35,397 bases of DNA from Methanobacteriota archaeon. GTDB lineage: Archaea; Halobacteriota; Methanosarcinia; Methanosarcinales; Methanosarcinaceae. The stretch lies in the NCBI GenBank assembly GCA_023399215.1, contig JAEWQJ010000025.1:1-35397 (forward strand), read 5' to 3'. Made by a program: the position numbers and the translations under genes. Below the pieces are notes generated by a model. That model did no database searches. It was not told where the DNA came from and saw only the letters and a list, made by a program, of their open reading frames with translations. Shown piece by piece: positions 23,181 through 30,823 of the stretch (within the stretch, counting starts at the first letter, position 1; every line of letters starts with the position of its first letter).

Positions 23181-24392
23181 TTGACAAAGAATTTCATAGA
23201 GCCTGAAAATCTACAGGTTACAGAGCCTGAGAATTTACAGGCAAAATACGATTCAATTATAGAAAAAGATTCAAAATACGTAATGCAGACTTATGGGCGT
23301 CAGCCCCTTGTACTTTCAGAAGGAAAGGGAGCGGTTGTCCGGGATATTTACGGAAAAGAATATATTGACTGTGTAGCAGGAATTGCAGTAAATAATGTGG
23401 GGCACTGCCACCCAGCTGTTGTCAGGGCAATCCAAACCCAGGCTGAGAAGCTGCTGCACGTTTCTAACCTCTATTACACTGAGATTCAGGCTGAACTTGC
23501 GGAAGCCCTGGTTTCGGTTACAGGAATGGAGCGCGTTTTTTTCTGTAATTCAGGGGCTGAAGCCGTAGAGGCTGCAATGAAACTGGCCCGTATGGCTTCC
23601 GGAAAAAGTGCCTTTATAGCTGCTGAACACTCATTCCACGGAAGGACTATAGGGGCACTCAGCGTAACTCACAAGAGCATGTACAGGGACCCTTTCATGC
23701 CTCCTGTGAGTTCCGAGACTACTTTCGTCCCGTATTCCGATGCTGACGCTATAAGGCAGGCTATTTCGGAAAACACGGCAGCCGTGATCCTTGAGCCCAT
23801 TCAGGGAGAAGGTGGAGTTAATATTCCGGATCCTGAATACCTTAAAGAGGTCAGGGAAATCTGTGATGAAACCGGAACTTTCCTTATCTTTGATGAAGTG
23901 CAGACAGGCTTTGGAAGGACAGGCACATGGTTCTGTAAAGATCAGTTCGGCGTAGAACCCGATATAATGAGCATGGCAAAAGCAATTGGTGGAGGACTTC
24001 CAATGGGCGCTATCGCGGCAAGGGAAGGACTAAGCTTTGGGCGTGGACAGCACGCTTCTACTTTCGGAGGCGGGCCGCTTGCCTGTGCAGCTGCACTCGC
24101 TTCAATTGAGGCAATTAGGGAAGAAGGACTCCTTAAGCGCTCAAAGGAGAACGGGACTTATTTCATGGGAAAGCTCAGGAATATGGAAAGGGAAGATGTT
24201 GTAGAAGTCCGTGGAAAAGGGCTCATGATAGGAGTTGAGATAAACCATCCCTGCAGTGATTTCGTGGACTTTGCAAGGGAACATGGAGTGCTTGTAAATT
24301 GCACATCAGACTCAGTGCTCCGTCTGGTTCCTCCACTTGTGATTACAAAAGAACAGATCGATAAGGTAGTTGATGTTCTTGAGCAGGCCTGA
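23181..24392 (+). CDS. argD: Acetylornithine aminotransferase
   Basis: A 403-aa pyridoxal-phosphate enzyme of class III that makes N-acetylornithine in arginine synthesis. It starts at TTG 23181 with GAAGGGA upstream. The class III core shows the glycine-rich NSGAEAVEAAMKLAR, the FDEVQTGFGRTG segment and the PLP lysine in SMAKAIGGGLPMG. The first 20 residues contain an internal duplication (EPENLQ twice) that comes from a 24-base tandem repeat and may be dispensable. The next gene, hisC, overlaps the end by 20 bases, so the two aminotransferases form an operon. A role on other acylated amines cannot be excluded. Confidence 0.92.
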   Translation: MTKNFIEPENLQVTEPENLQAKYDSIIEKDSKYVMQTYGRQPLVLSEGKGAVVRDIYGKEYIDCVAGIAVNNVGHCHPAVVRAIQTQAEKLLHVSNLYYTEIQAELAEALVSVTGMERVFFCNSGAEAVEAAMKLARMASGKSAFIAAEHSFHGRTIGALSVTHKSMYRDPFMPPVSSETTFVPYSDADAIRQAISENTAAVILEPIQGEGGVNIPDPEYLKEVREICDETGTFLIFDEVQTGFGRTGTWFCKDQFGVEPDIMSMAKAIGGGLPMGAIAAREGLSFGRGQHASTFGGGPLACAAALASIEAIREEGLLKRSKENGTYFMGKLRNMEREDVVEVRGKGLMIGVEINHPCSDFVDFAREHGVLVNCTSDSVLRLVPPLVITKEQIDKVVDVLEQA

Positions 24393-25473
24393 ATTGATAA
24401 AAAAAGAAATCTTTGATATCGCAGAGTACGTTCCAGGGAAGTCCATTGAAGAAATAGCTTCTGCCTATGGACTTGACCCGGCTTCAATTATCAAACTCGG
24501 CTCAAACGAAAACCCACTAGGACCCTCTCCAAAGGCTGTTCAGGCCCTGATGGACACCGCTCCCTTCGCAAACATTTACCCTTCAGCAGACGCGATTGAA
24601 CTCAGGGAGACACTCTCAAAATACACAGGCTTTCCGGTTTCAAACCTCATAGCCTCAGGGCCAGGAATGGACGGGTTACTTGACGGGCTTTGCAGGCTGG
24701 TTATCGAAAAAGGAGACGAAGTCATTGTCCCTACTCCTACTTTTGCTTATTACGAACTTCCGGCACGGGCATGCGGAGGAAAGCCAATTTTTGTCAGGAG
24801 AAGCCAGGACTTCTCAATAGACCCTGAAAAACTTCTGGAAGCCACATCCAGCAGGACAAAGATAATCTTCCTCTGTTCCCCCAATAACCCCTCAGGCAAT
24901 CTCCTTCCCGAAAAAGATCTTAGGAAAGTCCTTGAAAATACAAGGGCTCTTGTGTTCGTTGACGAGGCATACGTCGAGTTTGCAGACAGGAACCTTGCAG
25001 AGCTTGTAAGAGAATACGATAATCTTGTTGTGGGCAGAACCTTTTCCAAGGTATTCGGGCTTGCAGGCTTGCGCCTGGGCTATGGGATCATGCCCGAATG
25101 GCTGGCAAAAGAGTATATAAGAGCAGCAACTCCGTTTTCAGTAAGTCTTCCGGCGTTAAAAGCAGGAATAGCTGCCCTTTTGGATGTCGAACACCGCAAA
25201 AAGAGCATAGAAATCGCAAGAGAAGGCAGAAAATATCTGAAAGAAAAAATTCCTTTTAAGGTTTATCCTTCCCAGGCAAACTTCGTACTTGTGGACGTTG
25301 CCCCTTTAAAATCAAAAGCCGTTACACAGAGTCTCATGAAAAAGGGAATTATTGTACGTTCCTGTGACTCTTTCAGAGATGCTGGAGATACACTTATAAG
25401 GGTAACAGCCGGTACTCTGGAACAGAATGAAAAAGTGGTAAGGGCTTTTGAAACTGCAAAGAAAGAGGTTTAA
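24373..25473 (+). CDS. hisC: Histidinol-phosphate aminotransferase
   Basis: A 366-aa class I/II aminotransferase of histidine synthesis (imidazole acetol phosphate to histidinol phosphate). I prefer ATG 24373, inside argD, with AAGGTAG as ribosome site; TTG 24370 adds one residue. Signatures: GSNENPLGPSPKA near the N-terminus, the CSPNNPSGN loop, VFVDEAYVEF, and the PLP lysine in GRTFSKVFGLAGLRLGYG. Length is normal. Its stop codon lies inside a hairpin terminator. Confidence 0.93.
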   Translation: MFLSRPELIKKEIFDIAEYVPGKSIEEIASAYGLDPASIIKLGSNENPLGPSPKAVQALMDTAPFANIYPSADAIELRETLSKYTGFPVSNLIASGPGMDGLLDGLCRLVIEKGDEVIVPTPTFAYYELPARACGGKPIFVRRSQDFSIDPEKLLEATSSRTKIIFLCSPNNPSGNLLPEKDLRKVLENTRALVFVDEAYVEFADRNLAELVREYDNLVVGRTFSKVFGLAGLRLGYGIMPEWLAKEYIRAATPFSVSLPALKAGIAALLDVEHRKKSIEIAREGRKYLKEKIPFKVYPSQANFVLVDVAPLKSKAVTQSLMKKGIIVRSCDSFRDAGDTLIRVTAGTLEQNEKVVRAFETAKKEV

Positions 25474-25495
25474 AAACCTCTGTTTCTTTATTTTA
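25464..25495 (+). terminator. Terminator at the hisC stop
   Basis: Arms agaggtt (25464-25470) and aacctct (25475-25481) form a tight hairpin that overlaps the hisC stop codon, followed by a T-rich tract. Confidence 0.6.
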
Positions 25496-25535
25496 AGCTC
25501 AATTTTTATGTTGAGTTGTATTTCATGTAAGATCC

Positions 25536-25619
25536 GTTTCTGCTTTACTATGTTTTCTGCTTTATTCTGTTTTCTGCTTTATTCTGTTTTCTGCTTTACT
25601 CTGTTTTCTACTTCAATCT
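25536..25619. repeat. 17-bp tandem repeat array (five copies)
   Basis: Units of gttttctgctttattct at 25552-25568, 25569-25585, 25586-25602 and 25603-25619, preceded by a 16-base copy at 25536-25551. The array lies between the convergent hisC and mptD genes and is T-rich on the plus strand. Confidence 0.9.
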
Positions 25620-25643
25620 ACACATGGAAGATTTATTTCAAAT

Positions 25644-26033
25644 TTAGATCTCTTCGATTTCTAGAATTTTCATCAGCGGATAATTTAATTCAGAGTCATA
25701 TTCCATTCCGACTGTTATCCTTGAGGAGCCGTATCTTACAGTGATTTTTACATTAAGCATAGGCCCCTGAAGTTCAGAATAACCGAATTCATCATTCAGC
25801 TTGCTTTTCAGCATATCTCTGTCGATTTTTACGGAAATTTCTTCCACGTAGGGCTGAACTGAAATGCTTTCCTGGATAGCCTGCTCAAGGCTTGAAACCG
25901 TATTCAAATTTACAGGAGAGCCCGTAAATTGGTGGTAAAGAGCTCCGAGTTTTATTCCTGCCTCAAAGAGTGCATTATCTCTGTCAGTTACTTTTTCTTG
26001 AACCAAACAAATCACTTCCTTTTTGGAATTCAT
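25644..26033 (-). CDS. mptD: Dihydroneopterin aldolase, archaeal MptD family
   Basis: A 129-aa protein that I match to archaeal dihydroneopterin aldolase (formerly DUF372, type member in Methanocaldococcus), which cleaves dihydroneopterin to 6-hydroxymethyl-dihydropterin for tetrahydromethanopterin. Typical segments are ALFEAGIKLGALYHQFTGSP (E24 and H34 match residues reported as important), VNLNTVSSLEQAIQESISVQ, PYVEEISVKID and the C-terminal ELNYPLMKILEI. It is the last gene of the artA-psd-pssA-mptD run, 26 bases after pssA. Family assignment is from memory of the sequence, not from a search. Confidence 0.8.
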   Translation of the reverse strand: MNSKKEVICLVQEKVTDRDNALFEAGIKLGALYHQFTGSPVNLNTVSSLEQAIQESISVQPYVEEISVKIDRDMLKSKLNDEFGYSELQGPMLNVKITVRYGSSRITVGMEYDSELNYPLMKILEIEEI

Positions 26034-26059
26034 TAATGGATGTTTCGGACAAATTAGTT

Positions 26060-26848
26060 TTACTGTTTTTCTTTCCCGACTCTCAGTCCTTTATTTCGAT
26101 ATTCCTTACTACCCAGGTTGCTTAATACAGGGATCTTGAAAAAAGGAGAAAAGATGTACATCAACATAAGTATAAAAGGCAGGATCGAGAAAATTCGCAT
26201 ATATTCGATATTATACAGGTACAGAAGCATAGTTATCCCAAAAATGGAAGCTATAAAAACGAGAACCCTGACATTCTTGATCTTTGGATAATTTACCGAA
26301 CTCACCATAAGAATAGAGAGACAAAGGGTAAGTGCTAGAAGGAAGTCTATCTTGACAAGGCCTTCGCTTAACAACATATATGTAACAAGCATAACGCAGC
26401 CTGCAGTTATGGGAAGGCCCTCAAATCCAGCTTTACTGGGAGCCATAGAATTGAAACGTGCGAGCCTGAGCACACCGCAGATAGCGTAAAAAACCGGAAA
26501 TACCGCAACAAGAGGGTCTGGATCTCCGACAAGAGGGTTTATTTTCCCAAACTGCAAGTATATAAGAAGAGCAGGAGCCACCCCAAAAGAAACTGCATCT
26601 GCCAGGGAATCAAGTTGTTCCCCTAGTTCTCCTCCTTTAAATCGCCTGGCAATGTACCCGTCCACCCCGTCTGCAATTGCTGCAATAAGAAGTAAGATCA
26701 AAGCCAGGACAAATCCATTCTGAGCAGCCGTTTGAGATGTGGCAGCCTGGACTGTAGCCTGAGCAGCTACTGCAATTGAGCTGATTCCGCAGATAAGGTT
26801 CAAAAGGGAGACCAGGTCCGGGAGTCTTAACATTTGAAATACGTTCAT
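26060..26848 (-). CDS. pssA: CDP-archaeol--L-serine transferase (archaetidylserine synthase)
   Basis: A 262-aa membrane enzyme of the CDP-alcohol phosphatidyltransferase family that makes archaetidylserine from CDP-archaeol and serine. The catalytic metal-binding motif is clear: DGVDGYIARRFKG followed by GEQLDSLADAVSFG (aspartates of DGxxAR and GxxxDxxxD). About eight hydrophobic helices. I prefer ATG 26848, just after the psd stop; TTG 26854 overlaps that stop. Next to psd and the archaeosortase gene, it supplies the lipid that psd decarboxylates. Confidence 0.9.
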   Translation of the reverse strand: MNVFQMLRLPDLVSLLNLICGISSIAVAAQATVQAATSQTAAQNGFVLALILLLIAAIADGVDGYIARRFKGGELGEQLDSLADAVSFGVAPALLIYLQFGKINPLVGDPDPLVAVFPVFYAICGVLRLARFNSMAPSKAGFEGLPITAGCVMLVTYMLLSEGLVKIDFLLALTLCLSILMVSSVNYPKIKNVRVLVFIASIFGITMLLYLYNIEYMRIFSILPFILMLMYIFSPFFKIPVLSNLGSKEYRNKGLRVGKEKQ

Positions 26849-26850
26849 GT

Positions 26851-27474
26851 TCAAAAGTCCCTGTCATTTTTTATTGTTGCTATAATGGTCTTGCCTGCAA
26901 GTACCCGCTCTCCTTTCCGTACTATGATCTCAAAGTCATGGGGGATTGTGACGTCAACTCTGGATCCAAGGCGAATCATCCCAATGCGCTGTCCCTGCTC
27001 GATGTTATCATTTACTCGAGAATAAGAGACTATTCGCCTGGCAATTGTGCCTGCAATCTGCATGACACTGACATCCCCATACTTACTGTGGATAATAAAC
27101 TCGTTTCTTTCGTTTCTTTCAGAGTCCTTACAGAAAGCGGGAAGATATCCACCTTTCTTGTAAGTTATTTCTCTGATCGTTCCCGAAATAGGAGCTCTAT
27201 TTACATGTACATTCTGGAGAAACATGAAAATACAGACTTTCCGGTCTCGAATGTCTATAACAGTGCCATCGGCCGGAGAAATCATATAAGTGTCCGAAAC
27301 TTCAACCTTTCTTTCGGGGTCTCTGAAAAAAAGAACCATAAAGAAAGTCAGTGCCGTTGCTATGTAAGCAGCGTGGTTTAAATGGGAGTTGTTCATTGCC
27401 CTGGAGAGGACTGCAAATAATGCAGTAATAGACGCAGCTGTAAAAAGCCAGGGTTCCGAACCTTTTGCAAGCAT
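26851..27474 (-). CDS. psd: Archaetidylserine decarboxylase proenzyme
   Basis: A 207-aa member of the short phosphatidylserine decarboxylase family, which makes archaetidylethanolamine. Near the C-terminus, MIRLGSRVDVTIPHD holds the glycine-serine bond where the proenzyme cleaves itself to form the pyruvoyl cofactor. An N-terminal hydrophobic pair of helices (about 6-48) is followed by FRDPERKV and VSPADGT-like ISPADGTVIDI. It starts 5 bases after artA and runs into pssA, so all three are one transcript. Length is right for the short archaeal form. Confidence 0.92.
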   Translation of the reverse strand: MLAKGSEPWLFTAASITALFAVLSRAMNNSHLNHAAYIATALTFFMVLFFRDPERKVEVSDTYMISPADGTVIDIRDRKVCIFMFLQNVHVNRAPISGTIREITYKKGGYLPAFCKDSERNERNEFIIHSKYGDVSVMQIAGTIARRIVSYSRVNDNIEQGQRIGMIRLGSRVDVTIPHDFEIIVRKGERVLAGKTIIATIKNDRDF

Positions 27475-27479
27475 TTACC

Positions 27480-28349
27480 TTAATCCCCCTCGGGCCTGCG
27501 CAGAAGAGATTTTAATTCTTTAGAAAGAATGACCCAGAGGCCATCAATCATTCCGAACAGTTCGGGCAGAATCCGGAGTACTGCATATGAAATTATAAAG
27601 AGGGCAATGCCTGAACCCGCCTTTGCGATATAGTTATGCGCAATTATAAAACTGTCAGCCCCAAACCATTGCTCTCCATAAGCAACTACTACGAAAATGT
27701 CCCTGATAAGATTAAGTACATAGATCACGGGCACTGACACAATAAACGCCATAGCCATGCGACTAAGGGGAGCTCTCACTGCACCTATAAGCCCCATAAA
27801 GAGAGCAATACTTTCAATCGCCGTACAGGCGAGAATGATTTCTACTGTATACCCATTAAGTGATATCATATTCCAGGCTTTCATGTACGCAGGGATCTCT
27901 AAATAATGAAGAACCCAGATAACCTGAGAAGTAACCCCTCCTATAATCCAGGTATTCAGAAAGGCGAAATTCGCAAACGGGAAATAAACAAGAGCTCCAA
28001 GTGCACTGGCACTTGTAAGCATCGAGGTTATGTCAAGGGAATCAGCCTTACCCTGATCTGAAAATTTTGAGTGCAACAATTCTTTATTATTCATTATCTT
28101 TAGAGGACCTTTCCTGTACTCCAGAAACATGATATATGCTACAAGTAGACAAAACAGAGCTACTACTATTGTTAGGAGCACATTGGCATAGTCCATAATT
28201 TTGAGATAATGAAAAGGCTGATAACTCCAGTGGATGGAAAATACACCCCATCCAATCCCTCCAACGAGTTTACGGACCCTTGAGGTTCTGGGGATGACGG
28301 ATGACGCAACCATTAACCCGACTGCGAGCCAGAGTATACTTTCTATCAT
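27480..28349 (-). CDS. artA: Archaeosortase A
   Basis: A 289-aa multi-pass membrane enzyme of the exosortase/archaeosortase family that removes a C-terminal helix from surface proteins such as the S-layer protein and couples the new end to lipid. The catalytic residues are recognisable: cysteine 175 in IILACTAIESIALF, arginine 216 in VLNLIRDIF, and a conserved HNYIAKAGSG segment (H238). It has about eight hydrophobic helices. It is the first gene of an operon with psd, pssA and mptD; in haloarchaea genetic work ties ArtA function to the same lipid enzymes, so the grouping fits. No substrate with a PGF-type C-terminus is in this window. Confidence 0.9.
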   Translation of the reverse strand: MIESILWLAVGLMVASSVIPRTSRVRKLVGGIGWGVFSIHWSYQPFHYLKIMDYANVLLTIVVALFCLLVAYIMFLEYRKGPLKIMNNKELLHSKFSDQGKADSLDITSMLTSASALGALVYFPFANFAFLNTWIIGGVTSQVIWVLHYLEIPAYMKAWNMISLNGYTVEIILACTAIESIALFMGLIGAVRAPLSRMAMAFIVSVPVIYVLNLIRDIFVVVAYGEQWFGADSFIIAHNYIAKAGSGIALFIISYAVLRILPELFGMIDGLWVILSKELKSLLRRPEGD

Positions 28350-28484
28350 TTTTTACGCACCTTTTTTGCCAGAGGTAAAGTTTAGTTTTGAATATTATTT
28401 TTCTTATTTCTGAAAGCTCAGAAATCCTCGGGCAAGTTATGAAGTTTCCGGAAAGCGACAAATTAACTTATCCAAATAATTAAT

Positions 28485-28499
28485 AAATATTTATATAAG
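28485..28499 (-). promoter_or_regulatory. TATA box of the artA operon
   Basis: Minus strand CTTATATAAATATTT lies about 140 bases before the artA ATG, implying a leader of about 110 bases. Confidence 0.5.
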
Positions 28500-28570
28500 T
28501 TTCCAATAAGTCCAATTAGTTCATAATCGTTAGTATTTAGGAATTCAAAGCTTATGGATTTTACTTTTCG

Positions 28571-28708
28571 TATTGATAAGGAGATGTAGAATTATTACTT
28601 TTATAAGTACTTTTTATATTGATAAAGAGACATAAAATTATTACCTCTATCATTACTTTCTATATTGATAAAAAGACATAGAATTCTTACCTCTATCTGT
28701 CAAGACAC
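28571..28708. repeat. 46-bp imperfect direct repeat, three copies
   Basis: Units begin tattgataag (28571), tattgataaa (28617) and tattgataaa (28663), exactly 46 bases apart, each with a gagacataaaattatta-like core and an acctctat-like end that is best kept in units 2 and 3. It lies upstream of the artA promoter region. Confidence 0.75.
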
Positions 28709-29077
28709 CGATACCGAGTAATTGAGCCTGCAAATAAGATAATAGATTCCTATTATAGAAGAATAACGTTACAAACAGAGCATTACAGACATGTTCTCGT
28801 TTGTATAAAAAACATAGAGATTGAAGAAATTCAGGAACAAGAAAACTTTTGTTTCGATAAAAGGGAAACATTTAAGAGAAGCAACCGCATAAGGGATTTT
28901 TCTGCTTAATAGAAACTTGACTTACAATGTCAAAATTGAAATAAGATGAAGAATTTCTACATTATGTATAATAATAATATTATTATTTCATTCTGGCGTT
29001 CCTGCCGGAAAAGCTGATTCAGAAAGGGATTGGTGGCGGAAAAAAGATCTCCTGGAAAGGAAATGCGAAGGCGTTTT

Positions 29078-29494
29078 ATGAAACCCAAAACTCCTAGTTT
29101 AACCGTTGATACCGTAATCCTCTTTAAAAACAGGCTTGTGCTTGTGAAGAGAAAAAATCCCCCATATCAGGGAAAATTTGCCCTTCCTGGCGGCTTCGTA
29201 GAAATCGGGGAAACTACAGAAAAAGCAGCAGTAAGGGAAGCTTTTGAGGAAACAGGCCTTTCTGTAGAGCTTATCAAACTTGTAGGAGTCTATTCCGATC
29301 CTGACCGCGACCCCAGAGGACATACGGTTTCAGTATGTTACCTTGCAAAAGGGTTCGGAGAACTGAAACCCGGATCTGATGCAGATTCCGCCGATCTTTT
29401 CGAGCTTGATACTATTCCTGAACTGGCTTTTGACCACAATAAAATTATAAACGATGCAAAAAGTGATATTAATGCAATTCTGCCCCAAATGTAA
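29078..29494 (+). CDS. Nudix hydrolase (ADP-ribose pyrophosphatase-like)
   Basis: A 138-aa Nudix hydrolase, likely cleaving a nucleoside diphosphate linked to another group (for example ADP-ribose). The Nudix box is complete: GGFVEIGETTEKAAVREAFE then ETGL, with the metal-binding REAFEE. The start ATG 29078 (MKPKTPSLTVDT) has GAAGG at 7 bases; GTG 29030 and ATG 29063 are possible and would add up to 16 basic residues. Later residues DPDRDPRGHTVSVCYLAK are typical of the ADP-ribose subgroup. The end overlaps the TFS gene by 23 bases. Confidence 0.85.
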   Translation: MKPKTPSLTVDTVILFKNRLVLVKRKNPPYQGKFALPGGFVEIGETTEKAAVREAFEETGLSVELIKLVGVYSDPDRDPRGHTVSVCYLAKGFGELKPGSDADSADLFELDTIPELAFDHNKIINDAKSDINAILPQM

Positions 29495-29786
29495 AAGTAT
29501 GATGTTTCCTAAAAACGGGAATTTTGAGTGTAGAAAATGTGGGAACATAATACCTATAAAAAGTGATGAAAAAAGCTTTGTCTCCACAGACAAGATCGAT
29601 GACCATGAGATAGTGGTTCTGGAAGGTGAGCAGACTTCAGGCCTGCCAACAACAAGTGCAAAATGCCCAGAATGTGGGAATAATACTGCAGCCTGGTGGC
29701 TCAGACAACTTAGGTCTGCCGATGAATCCGAAACTCGCTTCTTTAAGTGTACGAAATGCGGATTTACCTGGAGAGAATACGACTGA
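29472..29786 (+). CDS. tfs: Transcription factor S (TFS), transcript-cleavage factor
   Basis: A 104-aa archaeal homolog of the C-terminal region of eukaryotic TFIIS and RNA polymerase subunit Rpb9/RpoM that rescues stalled polymerase by inducing RNA cleavage. I chose ATG 29472 because the protein then begins MQFCPKCKSMMFPKNGNFEC, the standard N-terminal zinc ribbon (C4, C7, C20, C23). The C-terminal ribbon (CPECG ... CTKCG) carries the acidic pair DE in RSADESETRFF that supplies the catalytic hairpin. Its start lies inside the Nudix gene, so the two are translationally coupled. Confidence 0.93.
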   Translation: MQFCPKCKSMMFPKNGNFECRKCGNIIPIKSDEKSFVSTDKIDDHEIVVLEGEQTSGLPTTSAKCPECGNNTAAWWLRQLRSADESETRFFKCTKCGFTWREYD

Positions 29787-30023
29787 GATTTAATTGCCCT
29801 TCTATTCCCCCTTGAAGAGTACATTTCCCGGAAAAACAAATTCATCAGGCTACAGCTTCCTTTCTGCTTCAAGCAGAGCTTGAAGCCACCCTGTATTCTG
29901 ACCAAGATTTATATAGTTGCCTGGAGTTTGAATCTAATGGTTTTTCTGACTCCAAAATCCTGTTTGGCCACATTCGGGGAGTTAATTTTAAAAGATGAGC
30001 TGGAATTTAGGAATCTGTAAAGA

Positions 30024-30035
30024 AATTTATATATC
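30024..30035 (+). promoter_or_regulatory. TATA box of pcn-priL
   Basis: AATTTATATATC about 50-60 bases before the pcn ATG; predicted transcription start near 30058 and a leader of about 27 bases containing TTGGAG as ribosome site. Confidence 0.55.
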
Positions 30036-30084
30036 TCAAGGGTAATAAAGAGTTTAGATTTAAATTTATTATTGGAGAAAAAAT

Positions 30085-30822
30085 ATGTTTAAGGCAGCAA
30101 TTAATGCAGAGCTTCTGAAAGACGCGGTTGCCGCACTAGCTGTAATTGTAGATGAGGTCAGATTCAAGATAAACCCTGAAGGTATTTCGGTAAAAGCCGT
30201 TGATCCTGCCAATGTTGCAATGGGAATTTTCGAGCTTGGATCATCTGCTTTCGACGAATATAATGCTGATGAATGTGAAATCGGAGTCGACCTGAACAAG
30301 ATTACGGACCTGCTGGGAATTGCGGATAAGAACGACACAGTCCGGATGGAACTTGAGGAAGAAAATCACAAACTCCTGATTGATGTCGGAGGGCTGTCTT
30401 ATACACTTTCTCTTCTCGATCCTTCTACGATTAGAGCAGAACCAAGAGTTCCACAACTTGAATTACCTGCCAAAGTAGTCCTTAACGGTGCAGACCTCAG
30501 ACGTGCTGTTAAAGCTGCCGAAAAAATAAGCGATCATATGCTGATGGGAGTTTCGGACGATACATTCTATATGGAAGCAAAAGGCGATACCGACCAGGTA
30601 CGTCTCGAGATGGGCAGGGATCAGCTAATCGATCTGAAGGCAGGAGAAGCATGTTCTCTGTTCTCTCTGGATTATCTGACCGATATAGTTAAACCCACAA
30701 ACAAAGTCAATGAAGTTACTCTCTCCCTTGGAAAAGACTTCCCAATACTCATAGATTTCGAAATTGCAAACGGTGCAGGAAGGATTTCTTACCTCCTGGC
30801 TCCAAGAATTGAGTCGGACTGA
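30085..30822 (+). CDS. pcn: DNA polymerase sliding clamp PCNA
   Basis: A 245-aa sliding clamp that encircles DNA and tethers polymerase, ligase and nuclease. The sequence has the two-domain PCNA plan: MFKAAINAELLKDAVAALAV at the start, a central interdomain loop (about 115-130), and the C-terminal IDFEIANGAGRISYLLAPRI. The start has GGAG at 9 bases. It is followed after 1 base by the primase large subunit, so replication proteins are made together, and it works with the RFC paralog encoded at 2968-3990. Confidence 0.96.
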   Translation: MFKAAINAELLKDAVAALAVIVDEVRFKINPEGISVKAVDPANVAMGIFELGSSAFDEYNADECEIGVDLNKITDLLGIADKNDTVRMELEEENHKLLIDVGGLSYTLSLLDPSTIRAEPRVPQLELPAKVVLNGADLRRAVKAAEKISDHMLMGVSDDTFYMEAKGDTDQVRLEMGRDQLIDLKAGEACSLFSLDYLTDIVKPTNKVNEVTLSLGKDFPILIDFEIANGAGRISYLLAPRIESD

Positions 30823-30823
30823 A

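Larger units (their letters stand above)
28350..29077. other. Long divergent region between artA and the Nudix gene
   Basis: Holds the artA promoter, three 46-bp direct repeats (listed separately), an open plus-strand frame without ATG from about 28684 to 28908 that looks protein-like (ANKIIDSYYRRITLQTEHYR) and may be a decayed gene, and an 18-base perfect palindrome aataataat/attattatt at 28970-28987 ahead of the Nudix gene. No intact gene seen. Confidence 0.4.

Noticed and set aside
28653..28871. 72-aa minus-strand ORF in the artA-Nudix gap
   Set aside because: It lies within repeats and an opposite-strand open frame, has no ribosome site or recognisable domain, and has unusual composition.
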